From NCBI GenBank assembly GCA_964020155.1, contig OZ026549.1, positions 2,399,633 to 2,463,632 on the forward strand: a stretch of DNA of 64,000 nt, in the 5' to 3' direction. Numbering within the stretch: the stretch's first letter is position 1; the number at the start of each line of letters is the position of its first letter. Origin of the DNA: Chondrilla cf. caribensis. Its lineage: Eukaryota; Porifera; Demospongiae; Chondrillida; Chondrillidae. The notes beneath the pieces were generated by a model. The model saw only the letters and a list, made by a program, of their open reading frames with translations. It had not been told where the DNA came from and ran no database searches. Below are positions 31,801-44,500 of this stretch, piece by piece. Made by a program: the position numbers and the translations under genes.

Positions 31801-34162
31801 TTAATACTATTATGTCCATGTCATTGGCTGTATACAATGAGCACAAATATTTAAGTAATGAATTAACTGGTAGTCACATCTACCGATATATATATTATAT
31901 ATATTATGGGTTATTGTACAGTAAAGTACATAGATGATAATATTATGTCTGCATGATGTCATGCGCAGAAGGTCCAATGAAAAAAAAATATATAATATTA
32001 TTATATTATGGTTATGCTATTAAGCCTGTGGAATTGATGTACCTTCGTGTTATTTACTACAGCAGACAATCATGCGACAACTCCTGGGAATGAAGGATTT
32101 CAAATAGCATATAATAATAGTTGAAAAGACGTCTTAATACAATGTCATCACAATTACATCTGCAAGGCCTTATCTGATAATTGAATTACTGGGCAATAAG
32201 ATATTATCTATATGAAAAGCAATCTGAATACAGTATATGTGTTTAATTATTCAGGTTTTCTTTTCTTGCTACAGTTCACAACTGCATCTACATGGCTTCA
32301 AGAATCTGATGTTTGGTCGTTTGCTCATCAAATTGCAGTTGGAATGGTTATTTATTTACCTACTTGACAGACAAATTTCAGTGATGACCAACATTATGCA
32401 TTTCCTGTTATTTCAATCCAGACTTCTTTGTCATCAATGAATATTGTTCACAGAGACCTTGCCTGTCGAAATATTCTAGTTGGACACAACAAACTATTGA
32501 AGATTTCAGATTTTGGTCTCTCCAAAAAAATTGATGGACTGTACACTTCCTCATCAAAAACCAGACTGCCATTAAGATGGATGTCTCCAGAATCAATATC
32601 TCACCGATTATTCTCCGAGAAGTCTGATGTGTAGGTTCTGTGGGAATCGATATAGTAATGAAAATTATTAAATGGCATCCATAGTGGTTTCAAATGGGAC
32701 AATTTTGTCTCCTTGGCTTTGATTGTTGCTTCAGTTCGGTGTTATTACTCATATCCACCATTTCATGTTGTGTATGCAAAGTATGAGCATGATAATTATT
32801 ATACATGGGATTTGCCACATGACACATCTGGTGAGTAACAGTAAACAGGGTGTTAAATCAGTAAATGTTGCAACTTATTTATCCCGAAAATTTCATTATG
32901 TATATATATGTTTACTACAACTTCTTCAGATGGTCTTACGGAGTGTGCTTGTGGGAGATATGTACATTAGGTAGGTTTATTACATATAATTATATATTAT
33001 GTATTCGAAACAGATGGTTAATTATTAATGATAGCTTATAAATCTGAACTTGGCATTCTGAAAACTAATAATTATTGTTGTAAATACACACACGGTAATC
33101 TTTGAGGGACTAAATACAGGCTGACTTGAATTTGCAAACGTTTAATTCAATAATACTGAAGCTGGCTTGAAAGATCATTCATCCATGGAAATGAAATGCA
33201 AATTGCAAGTCTAGTTGCCAATTTGTGTAATGTGCAATATGTAAACTTCACAGCGAGTAGAGCATAATCAATGATAATAATAATTATCCCTAATATGTTG
33301 GCTGAATGATAAAATTTCTTCCCAAGGGGAACTTCCTTATGGTTGTATTCCAAATTCCGAAGTATCAAGAACAATAGCAGCTGCAGTGCTACTGGAAAGG
33401 CCACAAAAGTGTAGCAGTGAAATGTGAGTTTCATATACATTGTGTGGATGATCCATCGTCACATTGGTGATGGTGCTCTACCACAACAGTTTAACACACA
33501 AAAACAGAACAAACGAAATCAGGCACATTCAGTATAATTATTATTATATCATATAATAGTAATATTATGTAAATGTTAGACGTACAGGGATTAGATTAGC
33601 ATACACATAATTGACTCATTTGTTAAGACTAAGTGTATATATTTTTTTCCTTTCTAAATCATAAAATCATATCACGACAAGTACATAATATTGTCTTCGT
33701 CATTTCTTCAATTCTTCCAGCTATGATTTGATGTTAAATTGCTGGAAAATGCACTCGAGAGAACGTCCAACATTCAATAAAATTAAGAAATACCTAGAGA
33801 ATTGCATTGAAAGCAACATGCCCAGGACTCATTATATCACGTTGGATAATTTTATTAATGGTGAGTGGTGGATGGGCAGAATTCAAATTATGAAAAAAAT
33901 AAATGAAATTATAATAATATAGAAAATTCAGTTTGTTTGCTCAACTGTTCATCACAGCCATCTTGATTTGCCCACCCTTTACCCTGATACCCTGATACCC
34001 TCCATGGAATTCAGATTATAAACATAATAATATTATTTTCAAACTATTCAATGCTCAGGACATCTCACATCCACCATTGAGGCCAATGTAAGAACTGAGG
34101 TGATATCTGATGAGAATGAGGATACATTTGGGTTGAACATGCTCTTTGAACTTCAAGCCTGA
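25871..34162 (+). CDS. RTK gene B: Ig-X-FN3-FN3 twice, TM, tyrosine kinase
   Basis: Signal peptide 25871-25928 ([19 protein letters not shown]). Ectodomain exons: Ig 26582-26899, X 26985-27308, FN3 27470-27796 and 28131-28418, Ig 28764-29081, X 29240-29560, FN3 29666-29953 and 30184-30462. TM 30683-30827, juxtamembrane 31148-31175. Kinase exons: 31283-31514, 31591-31781, 32275-32346, 32422-32630, 32930-32970, 33327-33423, 33721-33860 and 34059-34162. The lengths give one open frame of 1259 residues. The kinase shows [15 protein letters not shown], the alpha-C glutamate in [23 protein letters not shown] and [10 protein letters not shown], so it should be a catalytically competent plasma-membrane RTK. 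One activation-loop tyrosine (DGLYTSSS) and the juxtamembrane YY pairs are candidate autophosphorylation sites. The ligand is unknown. Two donors are unusual: GTTGGG after the signal exon, conserved in B-D, and GTTATT at 32347. Confidence 0.88.
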
Positions 34163-34448
34163 AACAGTTATTATCTTGCTTTAACGGTTATGTACACATC
34201 AACAATTTCCTTTTATCTCACGGTTATAGCTACTACTACTACAGATATCAAGTATTCCACCTACTTCACTATTGTAAACTCTACATTTTATTTTTGTTTG
34301 TCAAATTCTACAATATTTTTTGCTTATCCACATGTACTGCTATACGAATGTTATTTGGTATGTGACATTTCTTCAATATATGCACTGCTGGAAGGTACTC
34401 TGACTGCAGAGTGGGAAATTTTATAATGCCTTATGTGATTTCAACTAA

Positions 34449-35214
34449 TACCCTTTTCACATGGACGCCGTAAGCGGGTCGAACCCGGGTCGATTTAACT
34501 CGGGTTCGACTCGCTTTCGACCCGATTTCCGTTCACATGAGGATAACAAGATTCGCATATTGTGTAAATATGTGATTCAAGATATTGGCGATGTTGGGCG
34601 TTCTGCTCGTTTTGCTTTAGTTGTGGCATCGTCTGAGGTGTAGAGCTCGTAGACGGCAACTAAAGGTCAGGTATATGACAAGAAGAGCAGTTATGAACCG
34701 TTTGCGGGAGTACAGACTTTGCAAACTGCTCATTTTTGGCTTTCTTGTTCGCTCGGCGTTCAAGTGCGTGTCAGGCCAGCAGAACCATCTGGATGAAGCC
34801 CAGAAGCCCTTCGTTTTTGACCGAAATTACCGGGAACTGGTCCGATAGGGAATTGAAGCAGAATTTTCGTGTCGGCAGGGCCACTTTTAACTTTTTATCC
34901 CGGGAACTAAAGGGTTTTCTCCAAAGGCAGCATGTTGTCGCTGAGGAAAATAATAAACCGAGTCGAACTACTATTTATAATAAGCAAGGCTTGGATCTCA
35001 TCGTCACTCCACGTTCGTCCTACTAGTCCGCCATTTTTAACTCGCTTCCAACTCGCTTTCAACCGGGTCGAACCCTACTTTTTACAAGGGTTCGACCCGG
35101 AATTTTAACCCGGGTTCGACCCGGTTTCGTGACGTCATGTGAACGCACTAACTCGCTTTAAACCGAGTTCGACTCGGGTTCGACCCGCTTTACGGCGTCC
35201 ATGTGAAAAGGGTA
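34449..35214. mobile_element. PIF/Harbinger-type MITE with transposase remnant
   Basis: The element starts TACCCTTTTCACATGG and ends with the exact reverse complement. The inverted repeats continue inward over gacgccgtaaagcggg-like sequence and many cgggtcgaaccc repeats. It is flanked by the 3-bp duplication TAA (34446-34448 and 35215-35217), the Harbinger signature. The paralogous empty site with a single TAA is at 50185-50187 behind gene C. The interior encodes, across two frames (34621-34848 and 34736-35026), a fragment with FDRNYREL and FRVGRATFNFLSREL, resembling the N-terminus of Harbinger transposases (HARBI1-like). The catalytic region is missing. Confidence 0.88.
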
Positions 35215-36091
35215 TAATACTTGATTAGCCCAGATTTGAAGTTAGACACATGATACTATAATGGGATACTCACAAGCAGAATACTTTACTTGCATATTCT
35301 TTTATTTCATTTGTATTTTTTACAGATTTGATCTGATGCTAAATCTGAGGGGAAGTTCTGGCTCATTGCACAAAATGTCATAAAATTAACTAGTGAATTG
35401 ACTTGTGACCACCGAATATGTGCCTATTCTCTTGCCTAACCCTAACCCTAGATGGTCTTATGAAGCTTGCTTATTGAAGATATGTAATATATACGATTAG
35501 CAAACTCCATAGTCATTGCATTAGGTGAGTATATACGTATCCATTTAAAACTCAGTGTGGGAAAATTCATTATCAAACATCATTTATGTTCATGTATGTA
35601 CATGAAAAATTTAATGACCCCAATATTTTTTGCACTTGGAATAGAATTATTGCTGGACAACTGATTTTTTTTTCTATTTCCCAAGGAGAACTCCCCTGCA
35701 TTGCATGCATTCCAAATTCTGAAGTAGCAAGAACAATTGCATCTGCATTGCTAGTGGAAGACCACAAACATCCATCCATTAATGTAATGTAATGTAATGC
35801 ATCTAATGTAGCAGTGAAATGTGAGTGTACACAGAGGTGGGAATGTGTATATAATGGATGACTTCAGAGTGATAATATCAAAAAAATATAGCCTTGTGAC
35901 ATAAACATTGAGAATTTCATACCCATATTATGTTGCTATTGTGAGTTTTTATCTGAGATAAATATGCAGAAAACATCACTTACATATACTTAATTTTCAT
36001 TGGTATTATTCAGCTTCGATTTGATGCTAAATTGCTGGAGAAACAATTCCAAAAATCGTCCAGGTTTCGCTGAAATTAAAACATACCTGGA

Positions 36092-38932
36092 CAGGGCCGT
36101 AGCAAGCACATTTTGGTTGGTCCGGCCAAAAAAAATTTTTCAGCGGAATCAGTAATTATATCGTATCCATGACAACAAAATTGCTACTAATCAAAATTAA
36201 TGTAACTGTGCAAATTTACATTGCTGAAAGTAATACATTATATAATGAAAACTTAGGAAATGAAATCAACTGTATTGTTAATCTAAGTCTATAATTTTTT
36301 GTATTAAACTACCTTAAAAATACTAGATCTGTGGGGAGATGCAGCCACAAATTCCTTCAAAATTGTTCTGCAATCCAAAGCATCTGTTCTCTCCTTATGT
36401 ACATGCAATAGCATCAAGTAATTTAGCCTCTCCTGTAGCATCGTCGATCGAAGATATGTTTTAATGCGTCTGAGAGCACTAAATGATCGCTCTGATGTTG
36501 CATTTGTAGCTGGCATAACCAAAACTAACTGGAGGAGGTGACCAACCTCTGATAACAGGCCAACCTGTGCCAAAGATAATGATTTAAAGTAGTCCCTGAT
36601 GCTCAATATGTCGGTATTTGCTTTTGTCTGGCGATAGTGGATTCCAAAAGTTACCAATTGTGCACGTAGAAGATCCTTGTCGAAATCATTCTTATAGAAG
36701 CTACAAACACGTTCTAATGCTTCTTCATACTGACCCTCCTCCTTTGTACATGCTTCTGTTAAGAGTAACTGAAGGTTCCTGTAAATTCTGTAGCCAGGTT
36801 GATCAAAACGATCCTTTATGCATGAAATTATGAGGTCTAAAGCCTCAAAATATTGCTGACGGTAATACAATTGAGGTGTCAGAGGATCAGCTGGGGATTG
36901 ATTGGTAAACTTCGCCTGTTTTCTTTGTCGGGGAACTTGTGGCTCTCGCACATCGTGACTGTTGACTTTAGCCTCTACCCTTGTCCAGAACATCTCATAA
37001 GATTTATCTGTCCGGAGTGATCGAAGAGTATTTTCAGTCATGAGGGCAATCTGCTGACCTTCTGCTGCTGAGAGAGTCTCTTGTTGTAAGGTGCGACTAA
37101 GGTTGTCGGTATGCCTCAGAATCATCTCTCCAAGCATGCTACCAAAGATAAAATCAAAACTCTTCATCTGAACCGATACACCATGAAGACGAGCTTTTGT
37201 TTCGGTATCCCTGGCTATGTCAGCAGCTTCAACCCATGTACTCTCCAGTGCTTCGTAGTTCTCCATTATACTCTTGAGTGAGTCTGCCCTGACGGTCCAT
37301 CTAGTTGGACATAGTACACGAATTCCTGGTGCAGAGCTACTGGGAAGGGTGTCTTTCAATCGAAGAAAGATGGCATCTCGTCTTGGAGAGTACTTGATCA
37401 ATTTGGTAATCTCATGAGTTGTTCCAAGGGCATTCTTCATTAATTTGGAATTTTTGATTGAATCACTTGCAGCTAGATTGAGGGAATGGCCATAACAATG
37501 GGTGAATACAGCCCTTGGCTCAAGGTCACATATCTGCTTAGCTACCCCACTTTTGGCCCCACTCATGGCACTGGCTCCATCGTAGCATTGTCCACACAGC
37601 CTGCTTATAGACAGATTCATTCGTATGAATGTGTCTTTGATGACAGATGTCAGTGTTGCTGCATCAATCGAATCAACTTGATAAAGACTGAGAAACTCTT
37701 CATGTACATCAAATTCTGCCGTGACCCAACGGATGGTTAATGTCACCTGCTCTTTGTTGGATGAGTCAGTAGCTTCGTCTGCCATAACAGTAAAATATGT
37801 TGATTGTCAGATGTTGTCAGCAATGCTGCGTAATAATGATACACCCATGATCTTTATAATTTCATTTTGTATAGTGGCACTGGTATAAACATTATCCTTT
37901 CTTTTCAACCAAGTCGACAGATTTGGATCTTCGTCTGCCTTCAAGTATAGTAATTGCATGAAATTACTATCTGCTTCATCTCCACTACCTCTTAATGCTA
38001 GTCCTTGTCGACATAAAAATTTTATAGCAGAAAGTATTTGCAAAAAAGCCTTGCTATTATTTGCCTTTTCTGTGGCATGCAGTTGCGAAAGTTGCTCCCC
38101 TATGTCCTTGGTTGTACTTGGAAGGGTGACCATGACCTCCACTGCTTCTCGATGACAGTCGCTCTTCTCATGGGCTTTGAAAGCAATTGTGGCATCTTTC
38201 CAGTTACAGAACCCCCGTGTAGTCTAAAATTAATAATGATATTGGTATAATATTACTGACGTTTTCATTTATTATAATTTTTATATGCTTAAAATTACTT
38301 ACAAAGGCAGAATCAGCCTTGGCAGCTTTAATTCGCTTCGATTCAAACCCTCTCAAACACGTGTGACACAGTACAACATCTTTGGCTTCGTCGTAATGCA
38401 AGAACGACCACTGAGAAAACCAAGTGGGCTGGAAGCTACGCTGCACAGGTTTTTTCTTTCCGAACGATCTCTTGGGAAACTTAAAATTCTTGGGTTGATG
38501 GGGAGTACTGGGAATTAAGTCTTTCTCCATAACAAATTCGACGATTCAACGGCAGCTGCGCAGGAAATTCGTTTCTACATACGTACGTATAATATAGCCA
38601 TGGATACTCTATGATATAGCCTACGTATCATTTCTTTACGCGTTTGGAAATCTTCGTTTTCGTTATATGTCGTTGGGGAAGACAATCTTCACCGTATCTT
38701 CTGAGAGACTTACTAACATAATAGTTGGAACTTGTGAGTTATAAATCCTTCTTCTTTTCTATACTGACCATACCGAATAGTATAATCCAAAAAGAGTATA
38801 GTTACAAATACATTTGATAGAATTTTCATTCATAGTACAGTAATAATAAACTTTTTTCAAAATAAAAAAGATGCCCTTGCTATTATTGGTCCGGCCAAAA
38901 CCGGACCAACCGGAGTGCCTCCTACGGCCATG
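36092..38932 (-). mobile_element. hAT transposon, nearly intact
   Basis: It interrupts a kinase-relic exon. The ends are CAGGGCCGTAGCAAGCAC and, as reverse complement of the right end, CATGGCCGTAGGAGGCAC. Both flanks carry CTGGA (36087-36091 and 38933-38937), and the intact paralogous exon at 23159-23298 has the sequence once. The subterminal regions share ggtccggccaaaa. The 5-bp duplication differs from the usual 8 bp of hAT elements. The minus strand encodes one spliced transposase gene. Confidence 0.88.
36304..38530 (-). pseudogene. hAT transposase (TTF/ZMYM-type), one premature stop
   Basis: Exon 1, 38530-38303 (76 codons), starts MEKDLIPS and ends at a consensus GTAAGT donor. Exon 2, 38223-36304, continues in phase 0. 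The joint forms a TTF-type zinc finger (VVLCHTCLRGF in exon 1, GFCNWKDATIAFKAHEKS in exon 2). Next comes a DUF4371-like region, the ADEATDSSNKEQ and CYDGASAMSGAKSGVA blocks, HCYGHSLNLA, CPTRWTVR and the C-terminal hAT dimerisation motif ATSERSFSALRRIKTYLRSTM-like segment. The only break I see is a TGA at 37809-37807, between SIADNI and QSTYFTV in the same frame; arginine (CGA) is the likely ancestral codon. So this copy is recent but probably cannot make full-length enzyme. Confidence 0.88.
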
Positions 38933-39652
38933 CTGGAGGATTTCATTGAAACCAATATATCCAGTACTCACTACATCATATCGGATGATAATTTCAAGGG
39001 TGAGTTGCCTAATATGACTTATTGGTTTTGTAAAATGATGATTGATATTATAGAAAATTACTGAGGGACCAAAACATTATAAATTGGATACAGATAATTT
39101 TTACATTCAAATTTATTTCATAGTCAGGATATCCCACATGTAACCACTATTCCGAGGCCACTGAAAATGATATAATATCTAAAGAGGGTGAAGACACATT
39201 TGACTTGATCATGCTTTTTCTGAAAGTTTGATACAATTATCCAATATTTAATAACTGCTTCAAACATTACATTATTCATTTACACCTTGATGCTATTATC
39301 GTTAACACCATTTTGATAGCTATTTACTTACTGAATCATTGAGATATCCGTAAATTAATTTTGATCATTAATACCCACTATTATTATTACCTGTTATTTT
39401 ACATTTTGAGACATCCTCCATGTATCATTGGACAGTGTTCAGTCATATACAATAATATGGCGGCTCACACAGTCCCCTTCTTAGCACTGATTGGCATGTG
39501 GTAGTAGTGGAAGTAGCATTGACTGGAACAGTTTTATCTTCTGTTCTTTGTATCGGTTGAGATCCAGTTGAAGGTTGACAATAAGTCAATAAAAATTTTA
39601 TCAATGTGAGGATAACAACCCACTTTAAAAGAAAGGAAAAAAAGAGGAAAAT

Positions 39653-39733
39653 TGGCAGCTGAGGGACTCAAATCAGAGATGTCTGGCTTTAGATACCATA
39701 ATCACTTTGCCACAGGCAACCACAGCAACCAGC
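39653..39733 (-). mobile_element. tRNA-derived SINE-like copy, decayed (spacer B-C)
   Basis: Paralog of 23894-23965. The minus strand has ctcagctgcc next to weakened box-B and box-A remnants. Confidence 0.45.
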
Positions 39734-39836
39734 CTCTCTCAACCCCCCTGGTGGTACTGCAGTCTCGCACCAGTGAGACCAAACTGTGTGGATGCTATAT
39801 CGGAGCAGGTGTGCTGGTGATATTTAAGTAACGTGT

Positions 39837-39912
39837 GGAAGATAAGGGACTTGAACCTCTCTGGCTGTAGCCACTACAATCACTGTGCTACGACCCACTA
39901 CAGTAACCAGTC
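39837..39912 (-). mobile_element. tRNA-derived SINE-like copy (spacer B-C)
   Basis: Paralog of 24108-24182. On the minus strand, tagcacagtg (box A-like) is followed by aggttcaagtccc (box B-like). Confidence 0.5.
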
Positions 39913-39989
39913 TCTCACTGGTGCAGCACTGTAGTTTGTAGTACCAACAGTGCAGTATGACAGGAGAATTGAGAAAGAGAGACAGCTGG

Positions 39990-40072
39990 TTACTGTGGTG
40001 GCTCATGGCACAGTGGTTATGGTGGGTATATCCAGATACCTGTATGGGTTCGAGTCCCTCAGCTGCAATTTT
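39990..40072 (+). mobile_element. tRNA-derived SINE head (spacer B-C)
   Basis: Box A TGGCACAGTGG at 40006-40016 and box B GGTTCGAGTCC at 40047-40057 are identical to those at 24275 and 24314. Confidence 0.6.
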
Positions 40073-40959
40073 TCCTCTTTTCTTTGTCTCCAGGCTTGTT
40101 GTCTTGCACACTATAACACCAGTACAACTGTTCTATATAGCACGAATTCAATGAATGAGTAAGAATAGGTTTCACAGTCTGCGTTCGTTGTGCATGCAAA
40201 ATGTATGTTAATGCCATGGCTCTTTGGTGTGAACACATTATGAACATGACTGTAGTGTACATAAAGCTGTGTTAAAAGGGTCAATGCAACCAATTAGTTG
40301 TCTAGGCTCTTTGTTGTGTGATGAATATGTGTACACATTCTCATGTACATTCAAGGACATATACGCACAAACGTATACACACATATATATCCACAGGCAC
40401 TCACATGTCCATGTGCAAAGTGCATCGAAAGAGCAAAGGTAGAAATCAATGTCAACAGTATTCGCTATCAAATACATGTTATTCAGACTGTAATACTTTG
40501 ATAAACCTGACCAATTTATCTTCTCCTGAGGTATTAGCTGTAAAAATTAATGCTTCTCTAGTACCAGTCAATAAACTATATAACATGTTACCATAACAAT
40601 AATTATTATTCCACTATTTGCGATTGAATCATGTGGTAAATGGTCAATCATTTGAAATGATAGTCTATCAAATTAAAATAATATACGGCACATTCCTAAA
40701 ATCAATTGATTAATATGTGCTTTCTTCAATGTTATTCATGCACATGTATTTAGTACCTTGCCCTAGGAAAATAGCTGTTGGGCTAAATCTCATCAATTTT
40801 CATTAGTGTTGCACAAATCAGTCCAAATGCTTTACAGTAACTATACTATATCAATATTACAGGGAAGCTTTTATTCCATTTGATCAAGTAATGAGGTAAG
40901 TATATACACTTGTCTATGTGCAAATTTAGAATGAGACAATCCTTTGTGACGTAGGTCGA

Positions 40960-41271
40960 AACAATGTCATTTTAAAAATGTCTGTATTTGCAACAGACAC
41001 CCACTTCAATCTCCCTCAAGCGTATCCACTAGGACATCAATGAACCAATCAATGTTGAATTATAATTAATCACCATTTCATAACAGACGTCATTAGGACA
41101 CCTTTGAACTACTTCATTTGTCTTGACTACAAAGTGACATCTGGCCTGGGCAAATCAATTACAATTTCCTATTACCTACTAATATAAACGCAACAAGTTC
41201 ACAGCCTACCATAGCATTCGCCTAAGGTATTCATTTTAAAGGGACTCTAGATCTCACGAACAATTTGGAAG
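40960..41271 (+). promoter_or_regulatory. Promoter and non-coding first exon of gene C
   Basis: Colinear with 25240-25555, with TATAAA at 41183-41188 and a first-exon donor after ggaag at 41271. The probable second 5'UTR exon begins at 41536 after gtgaccag and leads into the ATG at 41586. Confidence 0.6.
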
Positions 41272-41585
41272 GTAAGTTTATCAATGCCAGTCTCTTATTA
41301 GATATTGTAGTAGTAACAGAATACAGTAACTACTACAATAAAGCTATTAGTATCAGAATGTTTAGATTATTATTATTTTCAAATGATTATTTTGTATGAA
41401 TTCAAAATGAATAGTAATATTGTCCACATATAAGCTCAGTTAAGATATCTAGTCAAGTGATCATTATAATTCCATTTATAAAAAAACCTTAGGTATCATT
41501 AGCTCATACATTATGTATTCTCTGTTTGTGACCAGTTCATCAACGACAACCTCAAGCTACCATTGAAATTAGTGCAAGAATCCAA

Positions 41586-44500
41586 ATGACTACTTGGAAG
41601 ATGTTATATCTGTTTCTGGAAATTGCGAATCTACTGATAAAAGGTTGGGATATTTATGAGTAGGCATCCTTCCTCGCATAAAGAAAAGTGTTGTGATTCA
41701 GGTGTTGTTACTATAGTTTGTAGAATAGCATGTACATGCAGGCACTATTAGCTCATGGATTATAAGAGGAGCTGAACTGACAATAGTATGTGCTCAGAAA
41801 GCCAATCATTCACGAGAGGAAAATCAAATTCTACAAGTTACTAATTACTACCAATAGATGGTTGGGACTTTCATAAAGATGCTTACGATATGCTTCCAAG
41901 TGTCAATAACTACTGATTATGACCACACGATATTAGCAATCTTATACGTATATTTATACATTACTTTACCTGCTGTATTTAGTGCACTCCATAGGCGAAT
42001 CCTCTGATAAAAGCAAATTGCATTTTGTAAATAAGAGCCTATTTTTCGGGTTGATTAAAGCTTTGCCTACAAAAGTTTTTAATGGCATAAAAAAATAATA
42101 TATATAAACATGGTTATAATTAATTCAGACATCTTCGAGCATTTGGTAATTATTTGGGTTCACTGCTTTTTTGTATATTATTATAGCCTCCCTTGAGGTA
42201 ACTGTGGTGATCGATGGCTACACAGTTGACTCTACTCAGTCCTCACCAGCTTCACTACCACTAGGAACAGCTCTTGTGTTGGTGTGTAGAGTCAGTGGAA
42301 TACCACAGACACAGATCAAATATAACTGGATATGTCCAGATGGTCCATGTGAACGTCCAGAATATGTGGGGAGAAAGGTTGTTAATGACAATATTCTAGC
42401 AGTCAACATAACTTCTGACAGTGATGGAGGAACATATACCTGTGAAATATCAAGAGAGGATACGGATGGGGCATACCATCAAGACTATACTCTTCTTGTC
42501 ACAAGTATAGTAATTATTGCCTACTCTAGTACCGGTGTACATAATATTACATCCATGTATGCAATATGACATTATTACCTCTCCATTTGTTAGAAGGAAA
42601 TTCAATTCACAGTTATGGGAGACTCATCCACTTTCAACATATTATTACAAGAGTAGAACAGCTTCTACCACCTGGTTATAAAACTGGCACTGGAAGAATG
42701 GACTGCACAAGGACCAAACCTGAGCCTGCTGCCAATGTGTTAAAGGATACTAGTATAGGAACAAACCCTGCAAGAGATCCCGTATATCGAAGTGTCGAAA
42801 ATGATGCTGAAATGGACACCATATTCTTCAAACCATCTTATTTGGACAATTTCAATATTACAGAGGGATACTGCACCAACAGTCGCAATTCATATTTTTA
42901 TCTGGCACTATCACCAGGTTAGTGGCTTATTTAATCAAAAATTGTAGAATCCTTATCAGCAATGTAGCTATAAATGACATACATCCATGTAACTACCCTG
43001 GTATATATGATACAATAATACTTGGACATTGACTATCTGACTTAGTATTAATTTCCATTCCCCACTGTAGGTACTCTATCCAATGTTAATGTCACTAAAC
43101 TTCTCTGGCATAAGTACAAGTTTAATTATGCTGTTTTAATTAATTTGAAGCCTGCCCTCCCAGGCATCACTAGACTAATAATAGGATACGAACGTCACGA
43201 TCTTGGAGTGACATTGCAGGGAAAATATAGAAATATGTTATATAAATTCAATGTTCCAGGAAGAATACAGCATATATTTCAAAGACTAGTGCCAGGTGCT
43301 CGTTACACAGCCGTGATAATTGGACTGGGTGGAACGTCAACCTTAGAAAGGAGTAAGAATATCACAAGGAGGCCTTTTCGGACTAAGCGAGCAAGTATGT
43401 GAATCTAGAAGAAATAACCATTTGAAACGGTTGTACCCTCCCTTGATTTGAATTGATTTGAAGCATTAATTGACTAGATTAATTCAGACAGTGAGGTTTG
43501 GCACGAACAGGTCATGTTTAATGTTTTGACCCTGGAGTATGGGAAAACAGCTGCAATTTTAAAAAATGGTATATAATAAAAAAGGGTAAAAAAAATCTGC
43601 TTTTAATAGCAATTTAGGGCTTAGGTTGAGCAGATCAAATATCACTTTACTGCATTGTATAATATTATGCATGTACCATATAAATATCAGTTGATGTGAT
43701 TTAATCTCATTAATTTCATTCAGAACCATCACCTCCAAGGCATCTCCGCATTATTGGAGTGGGTAGAGATGGAATTGAACTGAACTGGATACCTCCACTG
43801 GAACCCAATGGAGATGTTCATTACCTCATTGAATATTTCAAAGGAAATCATCATAATAATATAACAGCAAAAACGAATGGGTTTACCTTCTTCAATCTAA
43901 CAGGACTACAGAGAGGAGCGACCTACAACATCACAGTGGTGGCAGTGAACAAAGCTGGAAAGAGTGATACTGGAGCAGTTTTGGATTACAGACACAAACA
44001 TGATCCCCCCGGTGAGTTTTGATTTTATATTTCTATTAAGGAGAAATTGCTGGATTGATGCTTGCACAGTATGTTAATGTAATATTGTTGTGAGTTTCCA
44101 TACATTGCTGATGGTTAGGCATACTGTGCAAAATTTACCATTTGACCGTTTTAATGTGGTTAATAATGAGATAATAAACATTTGGAAGAAAGAAATTACC
44201 TTGTCACATGAGGTTGATTGGAAGATCAACATCAATTGCATGATCAAGTCACTGCATTTAATATGCAAATGAACATTGAATTTAGCATGTGTACAAAGAA
44301 CATTATTTATTACTATATTAACTTGTGTTCACTGGAGGTATCATAGATTTCACAGATCCCCCTGAGGTAACTGTGGTGATCGATGGCTACACAGTTGACT
44401 CAACTCAGTCCTCACCAGCTTCACTACCACTAGGAACAGCTCTTGTGTTGGTGTGTAGAGTCAGTGGAATATCACAGAGACAGATCAAATATAACTGGAC

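Larger units (their letters stand above)
35326..39235 (+). pseudogene. Relic of an A-type kinase C-terminus, split by a hAT element
   Basis: Degenerate counterparts of gene A's last exons follow B. A stub of the FDLMLN exon at 35326-35350 jumps directly into pre-exon intron sequence. The DVW exon copy (from about 35451) has lost a base at LWEI and carries extra bases. The [13 protein letters not shown] exon copy is at 35687-35820. The last large exon is split at 36091/38933, with the tail near 39128-39235. There is no upstream kinase sequence. This is the trace of a mostly deleted A-like gene. Confidence 0.8.
39390..40959. other. Spacer B-C (copy of spacer A-B)
   Basis: Non-coding, colinear with 23640-25239, including the SINE cluster at 39653-40072. 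The shared insertions show that the two spacers derive from one ancestral copy. It ends at the promoter block of gene C. Confidence 0.75.

Noticed and set aside
32408..32596. Minus-strand frames opposite the catalytic-loop exons (also near 48146 and 59320)
   Set aside because: These are antisense shadows of conserved kinase exons that recur in each paralog.
32723..32974. Possible extra kinase exon between 32630 and 32930 (TTCGGTGTTATTACTC...)
   Set aside because: The stretch is conserved in B and C and partly in D, but joining DV directly to WSYGV keeps the RTK motif DVWSYGV intact with consistent phase, so it is intronic.
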